From assembly GCA_035310015.1 (NCBI GenBank), contig DATGEO010000124.1:1-16114 (forward strand): DNA of 16,114 nucleotides, written 5' to 3'. Shown one piece after another: positions 7,301 through 15,283 of this stretch (the stretch's first letter is position 1; the number at the start of each line of letters is the position of its first letter). The notes below the pieces were generated by a model that was not told the origin of the DNA, made no database searches, and saw only the letters and a program-made list of their open reading frames with translations. The DNA comes from DATGEO01 sp035310015 (lineage in GTDB: Bacteria; Chloroflexota; Dormibacteria; Dormibacterales; Dormibacteraceae). Made by a program: the position numbers and the translations under genes.

Positions 7301-8653
7301 CTCGAGCGCGTCGAGGTCGAGGTGGCGGCGCTCGACCGGCGCGAGCGCACGGTCGGCGAGAAGCCCGTAATCGTGACGCGCGGCGGCGCGCTCCTTGGCC
7401 TCGGCATCGCGCAGGATGGTTCCGTCCCGAGTGTCGACGAGCAGCATCTGGCCAGGGCCAAGGCGTCCCCGCTCGACCACGTCGGCCGGAGCCATCGACA
7501 CCACGCCCGCCTCGGACGCGGCCACGACCATCCCGGCCTTCGTCCGCTGCCACCGCAGCGGCCGCAGCCCGTTGCGGTCGAGCGCGGCGCCGACCACGCG
7601 GCCGTCGCTGAAGGCGAGCGCCGCCGGTCCGTCCCACGGCTCGAACTTCGTCGACTGGTAGCGGTAGAAGTCACGCACCGACGCGGCCAGGTCGCCGCGC
7701 CCTTCCCACGCGTCGGGCACGAGGCTCATGAGCGCCTCGGAAACCTCCCATCCGCGGCGCACGAGCAGCTCGAGCGCGTTGTCGAGCGACGCGGAGTCGG
7801 AGCCGGCGGGCCAGATGGCTCCGCGCAGCTCGGTCTCCAGCTCCGGCTCGCGCGCGCGCATCCACGCGCGGTTGGCGCCGATGGTGTTGATCTCGCCGTT
7901 GTGGGCGAGCATGCGGAACGGCTGCGCGAGCCGCCAGTCGGGCATCGTGTTGGTCGAGTAGCGCTGGTGAAAGACCGACAGCCTGCTCTCGCACGCGGGG
8001 TCCTGGAGGTCGAGGTAGAAGTCGGCCAGCCGCGTGCCGGCCATCAAGCCCTTGTAGACGACGGTGCGGCTGGAGCACGACGGCACGTACATGCGCACGC
8101 CTTCGGCCTCGGCCGCCCGTTCGGCGCGGCGGCGCAGGAGGTAGAGCCGCGACTCCAGCTCGTCCGGCGCGGTCGAGGGGGCCGCGATGAGGCCGTGCCA
8201 CACGGTGGGCATCGTGTCGCGCGCCCGCTCGCCGAGAGAAGACGCGTCGACCGGCACGCGCCGCCAATCGTCGACCGCGAGCCCGACCGACTCGGCGGCC
8301 GTGCCCACGACGCCGCGGGCCCGCTCGTCCCACTCGAACACGACGGCCACCGCGGCGTCGCCGCCAAGCAGGCGCCGCGGGACCTGGATCAGCAGCCCCG
8401 CCCCGTCGCCGCTCTTGCCGTCGGCGTCGAGGCCGCCCCGGTGGGCAAGCCTCGCCAGTGCCCGCACGCCGAGCCCGACGGCCGCGTGCCCGGGCTCGGG
8501 CGTCGCGACGAAGCCCATGCCGCAAGCGGCCCGTTCGGCGGGCAGATCCCCCGCCCAGGCCTGCCTTCCGGGTGCCTGCCTCCCGGGTCGAAGGCTCCTC
8601 GCATCTTCGCGGCCTAGGCGTCCGGGCGCCTTCGGCGCTGAAGCCTGCGTCAA
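4349..8653 (-). CDS. gltB: Glutamate synthase large (alpha) subunit
   Basis: GltB makes two glutamates from glutamine and 2-oxoglutarate in ammonium assimilation. The 1434-aa reading frame has all four expected regions. A type II glutaminase domain begins at C44 (ACGMGF, 43-48), the predicted N-terminal nucleophile after propeptide removal. A central domain covers about 470-770. The FMN/2-oxoglutarate synthase barrel covers about 790-1170, with IAQGSKPGEGGQLPG (925-939) and the 3Fe-4S cysteines C1095, C1101 and C1106 in CX5CX4C. The C-terminal Gly-rich beta-helix covers about 1240-1350. An Ala/Pro-rich tail ends the protein. No gltD is adjacent, so the electron donor is not established. The only in-frame start upstream of C44 is the TTG at 8653, which has no Shine-Dalgarno; a strong one precedes an ATG at 8679 in another frame. 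The exact start is therefore uncertain, the identity is not. Confidence 0.95.
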   Translation of the reverse strand: MTQASAPKAPGRLGREDARSLRPGRQAPGRQAWAGDLPAERAACGMGFVATPEPGHAAVGLGVRALARLAHRGGLDADGKSGDGAGLLIQVPRRLLGGDAAVAVVFEWDERARGVVGTAAESVGLAVDDWRRVPVDASSLGERARDTMPTVWHGLIAAPSTAPDELESRLYLLRRRAERAAEAEGVRMYVPSCSSRTVVYKGLMAGTRLADFYLDLQDPACESRLSVFHQRYSTNTMPDWRLAQPFRMLAHNGEINTIGANRAWMRAREPELETELRGAIWPAGSDSASLDNALELLVRRGWEVSEALMSLVPDAWEGRGDLAASVRDFYRYQSTKFEPWDGPAALAFSDGRVVGAALDRNGLRPLRWQRTKAGMVVAASEAGVVSMAPADVVERGRLGPGQMLLVDTRDGTILRDAEAKERAAARHDYGLLADRALAPVERRHLDLDALEDAGRLQRIHGWGSEDVKMVVAAMVETGAEPVYSMGDDIPIAPLGRTPRRIYGYLRQRFAQVTNPAIDPLREKAVMSLRTLLGARRRTLEPEGGAESELSRRHHPAVPDEVPLLELESPVLGAGELARVLESATVLDATCPPDRSLKEELARLQREAEEANGIIAVSDRRADVDSTRRPIPMALAVGAIHEHLLRSGGRMSRDVVAIAGDVVDVHDVACLITIGATAVHPYLGMATAGPECEAGYRKALEAGLLKVMAKMGISTVASYRGGQVLEALGLGAEVMETCFPGIPSRIGGADLAELDAAARARIAEIATQLADHGRVRFRKAGEHHAYNPLAVRAAKKAAETGDRDAFDEWLRLSHMDRPQSLRELLAIRAAEAPIDLREVEPAGEIAKRFVSTAMSLGALSPEAHEALAVAMNGIGARSNSGEGGEDPDLYADGEVRRDNRVKQVASARFGVTPAYLKRADELEIKIAQGSKPGEGGQLPGLKVTNLIARLRHAQPGMQLISPPPHHDIYSIEDLAQLIHDLKTVNPRARVGVKLVAEAGVGTIAAGVVKARADYVLVSGHDGGTGASPLSSIKNAGVPWELGLSETQQVLVANRLRDRVTLRTDGGLRSGRDVLIAALLGAEEFGFGTGLLVALGCDMARQCHLNTCPTGIATQREDLRAKFEGRPEHVINHLMLIAEDVREHLARLGARTLQEVIGRVELLQQVDFRLDLSLVLRATDVAAPRSRVWPRNGEPPAGTPPSGRIDNSARTVGAALRTGERREYAGSAGQSFGAFLERDVELVLEGEAQDYVGKGLGGGVIVIRPPAGDAAPDPVLAGNTIAYGATAGHLFIAGRVGERCCVRNSGAVAVVEGAGDHFCEYMTGGVAVSLGPVGWNAGAGMTGGTAYLLEWRQLNGDSVVAREVPPEDEAELRCLIEEHHRRTSSQVAARLLADWPASIARFRQVVPLAAVQPADAPGVPAPAAAPAAEGAPKPAA
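8559..8588 (-). repeat. 15-bp tandem duplication in the gltB propeptide region
   Basis: Two head-to-tail 15-bp units, 8559-8573 and 8574-8588, differ at one base (GCCTGCCTTCCGGGT and GCCTGCCTCCCGGGT on the + strand). In the gltB frame each unit encodes Pro-Gly-Arg-Gln-Ala, giving two copies at residues 23-32, just before the predicted cleavage site at C44. The in-frame unit length fits a recent slippage or duplication in a segment removed from the mature enzyme. Confidence 0.85.
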
Positions 8654-8679
8654 GGGGCCCGGCGCTCGTCGTCGCGCAT
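8650..8679 (-). CDS. 9-codon mini-ORF overlapping the gltB start (or its true 5' end)
   Basis: An ATG at 8679 opens a short frame encoding MRDDERRAP, ended by TGA at 8652-8650. The TGA overlaps the TTG start of gltB in a TTGA tetranucleotide. A strong Shine-Dalgarno (GAAGGAG) lies nine bases before the ATG. Two readings fit. It may be a leader peptide that couples translation into gltB. Or a single base is missing nearby, for example in the GGGG run at 8654-8657, and this ATG is the real gltB start; one added base would join the two frames. The peptide has no run of Glu or Gln codons that would suggest attenuation. Confidence 0.4.
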   Translation of the reverse strand: MRDDERRAP

Positions 8680-8688
8680 CTCGATGCG

Positions 8689-8695
8689 CTCCTTC
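8689..8695 (-). promoter_or_regulatory. Strong Shine-Dalgarno (GAAGGAG) ahead of gltB
   Basis: GAAGGAG on the - strand is followed by a nine-base spacer and an ATG at 8679. It is the best ribosome-binding site in the window, where most starts have none. It is 35 bases from the TTG that opens the gltB frame, too far to serve that codon directly. Confidence 0.6.
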
Positions 8696-8724
8696 TCGCG
8701 CCGCCCTTTCCTTGGCTCCGGCCG

Positions 8725-8747
8725 CCGATGCCGCGAATCTGCATCGG
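8725..8747. promoter_or_regulatory. Inverted repeat CCGATGC-N9-GCATCGG upstream of gltB
   Basis: Perfect 7-bp arms at 8725-8731 and 8741-8747 flank a nine-base spacer in the 222-bp gap between the PucR-type gene and gltB. It lies about 45 bases upstream of the ATG at 8679. It could be a regulator operator or an RNA hairpin in the gltB leader. The neighbouring regulator is the obvious candidate binder, which is inference only. Confidence 0.4.
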
Positions 8748-8803
8748 ATCCCCCGCCCCGGGAGGCAGGGCGCGTTGGAGGAACGGTGGGGGGCACTGGC
8801 CGC

Positions 8804-8809
8804 AGGTTA
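8804..8809 (-). promoter_or_regulatory. Weak candidate -10 (TAACCT) for gltB
   Basis: TAACCT on the - strand is one of only two TANNNT hexamers noticed in the part of the gap examined (8751-8875). The other is TACGGT at 8855-8850. No -35 is recognisable. If used, it would give a leader of over 100 bases containing the inverted repeat and the Shine-Dalgarno, unlike the leaderless starts elsewhere in the window. Confidence 0.2.
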
Positions 8810-8875
8810 CCCCGCACGAACCGGCAGGCCTAGTGCTCGTGTGACAAAACCGTAGGCGCGCCGTTGGCGGCGAGA

Positions 8876-10591
8876 CTACATGCCCAACAGGCTCTGCACC
8901 CGCAGGGCGACCGCGAGGTTCAACCGTGTCTCGGGGTCGTCGAGCTCCACGCCGCTGATCTCGCGAATCCGATCGAGCCGGTAGCGGAGCGTGTTCGGGT
9001 GCACGCGCAGGCGCTTCGCCGCCTCCTGCTGCTCTCCTGTCTCCAGGTACGCGCGGAGCGTGGCGACCAGCGCGCCGTTGCGCGTGCGATCGTGCTCCAC
9101 GAGCGGGCCGAGGAGGCGCCGCGCGTAATCGACCAGGCGCTCATCGGCGACCGCCGCCAGCAATCCCGTGAGCCCGAGCTCGGGCACCGTCACGACCTCC
9201 CCCCACCGCTTGAAGCGCGCGAGCGACTCCATGACCGACGTCACCTCGCGCATGGCGGTCGGAACGCCCGCCGGTGCTTCGGTCGGCGCGCTGAACCCGA
9301 CCGAGACCGAGAATCCGGGCTTCCAGTCGGCCACCGTCTGCCGCACCTGCATGCCCAGCGCCTGCACGCGCGCCTGGTGGTCGCCGGGCTCGGTGCCGAT
9401 CGGGAGCAGCGCGACCACGCTGTCCGAACGCCCTTGGACCAGCGCGCGCCCGAAGCTGGCTCGGACCACGGCGGTCACGCGGCGCAGGAACTCGCGCTTG
9501 AGCGCCTGGATCGCGTCCTCCGTGATCTGGCGGGCCCGCGTGAAGGCGCGGAAGTCGTCGATGTCGGCCAGCATCACGACGTGGCTGCCGTGCAGCGGGT
9601 AGCCGAGATGGCGCGCCCGGCGCTGGGCTGCTGCCTCGTCGCCGTACGTGCCGAAGAGCAGGTCGCCGAGGAACTCCCCGCGCACCCGGCCCTCGACCTC
9701 CGCGAGCTCGCGCTCCTTGGCGATCGACAGCGCGAGCACGAGGGCGGCCTGCTCGAGCGCGAGGAACGCGAGCTCGTCGCTGTGCGGCGGGTTGTCGAGG
9801 ACGGAGATGTAGCCCAGGACCTGGTTCGCGGCCAGGATGGGGGCGATCAGCCGCTCGCGCGACATTCCGACGTGCGGGTAGGCGGGAACCCTGATCGGCC
9901 CCCGCCTGGCCTCGAGCTCGCGCAGCATGCGCTGGATCTGCGGGTCGAACAGCACACGCTGCGGCGTGCCCTGGTGCTGGATCGTCTCTTTGCGGTGGGG
10001 GTCGCCGCCGCCCCCGGCGTGGGCGAGCAGGTGGAAGCTCGCGTCCTCGATCACGACCGCGCTTTCGAGCAGGTCGGCGAGCGTGCGGCAGATCTCGTTG
10101 ACGCCCTTACCGTCCAGGACCAGCTCGGTGAAGCGGCGGTGAATCTCGAAGGACTGGCGCAGCCGCCAGTGCTCCGCGCTGATGATCCGCTCGAGCAGCG
10201 GCGCCATGATGTCGATCAGCTGCACCGCGGCGCCGATCGTGAAGAGAGGTACGTTCAGGCGGTCGGCCTCGGTGAGCATCTCCGGCGCGAGCTTCCGCAG
10301 GTAGGGATGCGGCTTCACGACGAGGCCTGCGCCTCCCGACTCGGCCATCCGGCTGACCAGCCTGATCTGCGCGGCGCGGTCGTCTTTGATCGGGAAGCCG
10401 GTGGTGAGCAGGAGGTCGCCGCGACGGGGCTGGATCTCGGGCGTCTCCATCATGCGGACCCACTCGATCGCGCGGTCGAGACCCCCCTCGCCGGCGACCA
10501 GCGTCGCGCCGGCGAACTCGCCGAACCGCATCGCCTCGCGTACGGTCGGCTTGGGCTCGCTGACCTCCTGCACCGCTTTTCGCGTCACCAT
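8876..10591 (-). CDS. PucR/CdaR-type transcriptional regulator
   Basis: This 571-aa DNA-binding regulator has the full PucR layout. An N-terminal PucR sensor domain covers about 16-138 (PTVREAM... through MAPLLERI). A GAF-like segment covers about 175-290. A degenerate GGDEF-like CdaR domain covers about 335-450; its ADIDDF strand is not a catalytic GGDEF motif. The C-terminal PucR helix-turn-helix is at about 508-558, with EAAKRLRVHPNTLRYRLDRI. Relatives control purine, amino-acid or glycolate-type catabolism; the effector here is unknown. The ATG at 10591 is preferred: a -10 box ends seven bases before it and a -35 is correctly spaced, so the transcript would be leaderless. The frame extends to a TTG at 10627, but that codon is part of the -35. 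It lies upstream of gltB on the same strand and may regulate it. Confidence 0.9.
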   Translation of the reverse strand: MVTRKAVQEVSEPKPTVREAMRFGEFAGATLVAGEGGLDRAIEWVRMMETPEIQPRRGDLLLTTGFPIKDDRAAQIRLVSRMAESGGAGLVVKPHPYLRKLAPEMLTEADRLNVPLFTIGAAVQLIDIMAPLLERIISAEHWRLRQSFEIHRRFTELVLDGKGVNEICRTLADLLESAVVIEDASFHLLAHAGGGGDPHRKETIQHQGTPQRVLFDPQIQRMLRELEARRGPIRVPAYPHVGMSRERLIAPILAANQVLGYISVLDNPPHSDELAFLALEQAALVLALSIAKERELAEVEGRVRGEFLGDLLFGTYGDEAAAQRRARHLGYPLHGSHVVMLADIDDFRAFTRARQITEDAIQALKREFLRRVTAVVRASFGRALVQGRSDSVVALLPIGTEPGDHQARVQALGMQVRQTVADWKPGFSVSVGFSAPTEAPAGVPTAMREVTSVMESLARFKRWGEVVTVPELGLTGLLAAVADERLVDYARRLLGPLVEHDRTRNGALVATLRAYLETGEQQEAAKRLRVHPNTLRYRLDRIREISGVELDDPETRLNLAVALRVQSLLGM

Positions 10592-10598
10592 GGAAGAG

Positions 10599-10627
10599 AG
10601 ATTAGGGTGTGCGCCGGATACAAGCAA
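10599..10627 (-). promoter_or_regulatory. Promoter of the PucR-type gene (TTGCTT-N17-TAATCT)
   Basis: On the - strand a -35-like TTGCTT (10627-10622) is followed by exactly 17 bases and TAATCT (10604-10599). Seven bases then lead to the ATG at 10591, so initiation at the expected distance would begin at or next to the start codon. It is the most complete promoter in the window. Confidence 0.65.
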
Positions 10628-10635
10628 ACTCCGGC
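10613..10635. promoter_or_regulatory. Inverted repeat GCCGGA-N11-TCCGGC over the PucR-gene -35
   Basis: Perfect 6-bp arms at 10613-10618 and 10630-10635 are centred at 10624, directly over the -35 hexamer at 10622-10627. A dimeric regulator bound here would block RNA polymerase, so it is a candidate autoregulatory operator. The sequence does not resemble the Bacillus PucR box, and GC-rich arms of this length can arise by chance. Confidence 0.35.
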
Positions 10636-10678
10636 CGGTGTTGTGCCGTGGCTACTAGGGGCGTTACGACGCGACGCG

Positions 10679-10684
10679 TAATCT
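10679..10684 (+). promoter_or_regulatory. Leaderless -10 box (TAATCT) of the zinc-ribbon gene
   Basis: TAATCT is six bases before the ATG at 10691 and is identical to the -10 box of the divergent regulator gene. There is no Shine-Dalgarno and no clear -35. It is the main reason, with its conserved cysteines, for accepting the short gene downstream. Confidence 0.55.
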
Positions 10685-10690
10685 TGCGCC

Positions 10691-10864
10691 ATGGCCCACG
10701 AAGACGCCCCGACGTGCGAGCGCCACGAGTCAGAGGTGCCGATGCGCCTGCGCACGATGCACTCGGATTCGTCGCGGCCTGACACCGTGGTCGGGCTCTA
10801 CGAGTGCCCGGAGTGCGGGTACGAGCGGCGGCTTCCGATCGAGGCGGCCCCGACCGCGGCGTAG
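10691..10864 (+). CDS. 57-aa putative zinc-ribbon protein
   Basis: This short gene encodes a 57-aa soluble protein that I do not recognise by name. C39 and C42 form a CPECG knuckle (39-43) inside YECPECGYERRLPIE. C9 and H12 in CERHE could supply the other two ligands of a single zinc site, giving CX2H...CX2C. A linker rich in charged and Ser residues separates the halves. There is no membrane segment or signal peptide. The ATG at 10691 follows a -10 box by six bases, so it is probably leaderless. It is divergent from the PucR-type gene and convergent with acnA, whose stop lies 22 bases away. A role in protein or nucleic-acid binding is possible but not shown. Confidence 0.7.
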   Translation: MAHEDAPTCERHESEVPMRLRTMHSDSSRPDTVVGLYECPECGYERRLPIEAAPTAA

Positions 10865-10886
10865 AGGCCCTGTCGCTCGACTGAGC

Positions 10887-13571
<2,685 letters not shown>

Positions 13572-13578
13572 GCCTGGA

Positions 13579-13584
13579 ATGCTA
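13579..13584 (-). promoter_or_regulatory. Leaderless -10 box (TAGCAT) of acnA
   Basis: TAGCAT on the - strand ends seven bases before the GTG at 13571 and immediately follows the malQ stop codon at 13587-13585. The same hexamer at the same spacing precedes the ThuA-Gfo gene. No -35 is evident. It would let aconitase be expressed independently of malQ. Confidence 0.5.
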
Positions 13585-15252
13585 CTAGCGTCTGGGAACG
13601 GATCTCCGTGCCGCGGCCATGGCCTCGGCGATGCGCCGCGCGCCGGGAGCGTGCTCGATGTCCTCGAGCGGCTGAGGCAGCGCGAGCCGCCAGTTGGGCC
13701 ACTCGCTGGTGGTGCCGGGCACGTTCGGCCGCTCCTCGACGCCGAGCGCGTCCTCGAGCGACGCGAGCGCTATGCGCGACCTTGCGCGCGCCAGATGTTC
13801 ATAGGCCGCGACCGCCACGTCGACCGGATCGGTTTCGTCCGGCAAGCCCAACGCCGTGAGGCGGTCGCGCAGGTGGTGGTGCCGGTGGTCGGGCTCTTTC
13901 AGCGTCCAGATGCCGGGAACGGTAGGCAGGTCGTGTGTGCCGATCGACGCGACGGAGTCTCGCGGCCAGCTGGAGGCCGGCGTCTCTTCGAACCACATGA
14001 GCCGGTAGCCCAGCGCGCGTCGCCGGCGCATCGCCGCGCGCACCGACGGCTCGACCAGCCCGAGGTCCTCGCCGATGACGAACGCGTTGGATCGCTTGCT
14101 CTCGGACACGAGGACCTCGAGCAGCGCCCTCGACGGGTAGGTGACGTATGCGCCGTCGGGCGCGCCCGCGCCTTCGGGGATCCAGAACAGCCGCCACAGC
14201 GACATCACGTGGTCGAGGCGAACACCACCCGCGTGCGAGGTCGCGCCGCGCAGGGCATCGACGAAGGGCTCGAAGCTCGCGGCCGCGAGCTTGAATGGGT
14301 CGAACGCGGGCATGCCCCAGTCCTGGCCGTCGGGGAAGAAGAAGTCGGGCGGCGCGCCCACGCGCATGCCGGGCGCGAGCAGGTCCTGCCAGCGCCACGC
14401 GTCGAAGCCGTCCGCGGCAAAGCCCACCGGCACGTCGGCGATGAGGTCGATCTCGGCCGCCGCCTTCCCCAGCTGCCGATGAATGTGGAACTGCGTCCAC
14501 TCGTGGAACGCGACTCGGCCGGCGAGACGCCGCCGTTCGTGCTCGACCTCGGCGCTCCGCGGGTGCCGCAGGCCCGCCGGCCAGCGGCGCCAGGGCGTCC
14601 CGTGCACCTCTTCGATGGCGTTGAAGGCCGCGAAGTCGATGAGGGCCCGTCCGCGCGAGCGCACCCAGCTCGCTAGGCCCCTGGGTTCAGGCTCAGCGCG
14701 GTAGACCGCCTCCAGGGCCCTCGACTTCAGCTCGAAGGCGGCGTCATGGTTGATGTGGCGCTGCAGGTTCAGCCTGCGCGCGGCATCGCGCAGCGGCGCG
14801 ATCTCGGCCTCGACGCGCTTGGCGCCGGGAATCTCCTCGACCCGCAGATAGAGGGTGTTCCGGAAGCGCCGCGAAGACGAGTAATAAGGACATGGCTCCT
14901 GATGCGCGGTCGAAGCCTGCGCGCCGAGCGGGCTGATGAGCATCACCGACGCCCCGCAATCGCGCGCCCAGCGGCCCATGCGCCGCAGGTCGGCGAGGTC
15001 GCCGATGCCCCAGCTCTCGCGCGACCGGATGGCGTAGGCCTGCACGGCCCAGCCCCAGACGCGCTTGGGAGGCGGCGCGCATGTCCCCTCCCCTCCGTGT
15101 CGGGAATGTAGGGAGGGCGCCGGCGGACGCTTTCGGTCGCCCGCCATCGCGCTGACGATCGCCTCGATCGTCGACTCGGGCGGAGTCACGACGTCGCCGC
15201 GGTAGCCGGTGTACGTCCGCTTCACGCCCCACGCGGTCGCCCGATCGGCCAT
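13585..15252 (-). CDS. malQ: 4-alpha-glucanotransferase (amylomaltase, GH77)
   Basis: This 555-aa enzyme transfers alpha-1,4-glucan chains between maltodextrins in glycogen/maltodextrin turnover in the cytoplasm. GH77 motifs are in order: WGIGDL (81-86), SPLGAQ with CPYYSSSRRFRNTLYL (121-136), the nucleophile D347 in GVRLDHVMSLWR (343-354), the acid/base E395 in VIGEDLG (392-398), and the third carboxylate D441 in GTHDLPT (438-444). The C-terminal NVPGTTSEWPNWR block (510-522) is also typical. Length fits the compact bacterial form without a large N-terminal extension. The ATG at 15252 is preferred because a TANNNT box ends seven bases before it; a TTG at 15261 is in frame but overlaps that box. 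It is divergent from a molybdenum hydroxylase gene across 31 bp and upstream of acnA. Confidence 0.95.
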   Translation of the reverse strand: MADRATAWGVKRTYTGYRGDVVTPPESTIEAIVSAMAGDRKRPPAPSLHSRHGGEGTCAPPPKRVWGWAVQAYAIRSRESWGIGDLADLRRMGRWARDCGASVMLISPLGAQASTAHQEPCPYYSSSRRFRNTLYLRVEEIPGAKRVEAEIAPLRDAARRLNLQRHINHDAAFELKSRALEAVYRAEPEPRGLASWVRSRGRALIDFAAFNAIEEVHGTPWRRWPAGLRHPRSAEVEHERRRLAGRVAFHEWTQFHIHRQLGKAAAEIDLIADVPVGFAADGFDAWRWQDLLAPGMRVGAPPDFFFPDGQDWGMPAFDPFKLAAASFEPFVDALRGATSHAGGVRLDHVMSLWRLFWIPEGAGAPDGAYVTYPSRALLEVLVSESKRSNAFVIGEDLGLVEPSVRAAMRRRRALGYRLMWFEETPASSWPRDSVASIGTHDLPTVPGIWTLKEPDHRHHHLRDRLTALGLPDETDPVDVAVAAYEHLARARSRIALASLEDALGVEERPNVPGTTSEWPNWRLALPQPLEDIEHAPGARRIAEAMAAARRSVPRR

Positions 15253-15259
15253 CCCCGCC

Positions 15260-15265
15260 AAGTTA
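15260..15265 (-). promoter_or_regulatory. Leaderless -10 box (TAACTT) of malQ
   Basis: TAACTT on the - strand is seven bases before the malQ ATG at 15252. There is no Shine-Dalgarno before that ATG that would suggest a leadered transcript, and no recognisable -35. Six bases separate it from the opposing -10 box. Confidence 0.5.
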
Positions 15266-15271
15266 GCGGAC

Positions 15272-15277
15272 TAAGCT
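15272..15277 (+). promoter_or_regulatory. Leaderless -10 box (TAAGCT) of the Mo-hydroxylase gene
   Basis: TAAGCT is six bases before the GTG at 15284. The presumed -35 region would lie over the start of malQ and shows no consensus. The placement mirrors the malQ box on the other strand. Confidence 0.5.
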
Positions 15278-15283
15278 GGCGCG

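Larger units (their letters stand above)
15256..15281. promoter_or_regulatory. Dyad-symmetric bidirectional promoter between malQ and the Mo-hydroxylase gene
   Basis: The segment is an imperfect palindrome centred between 15268 and 15269. The outer arms CGCCA/TGGCG (15256-15260, 15277-15281) and inner arms TTAG/CTAA (15263-15266, 15271-15274) pair, so nine of thirteen positions match. The two -10 boxes, 15260-15265 on the - strand and 15272-15277 on the + strand, are exact mirror positions. It could be a bidirectional promoter, and the outer arms could also be an operator. Confidence 0.5.

Noticed and set aside
8654..8875. A riboswitch upstream of gltB
   Set aside because: Apart from one short inverted repeat and a Shine-Dalgarno I could not recognise any conserved riboswitch core.
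8864..10681. A 605-codon + strand frame opposite the PucR-type gene, with similar long frames at 6992-8617 and 11346-12974
   Set aside because: All lie opposite well-supported genes, have low-complexity His/Arg/Asp/Val composition, and show no domain motif; they reflect GC3 bias.
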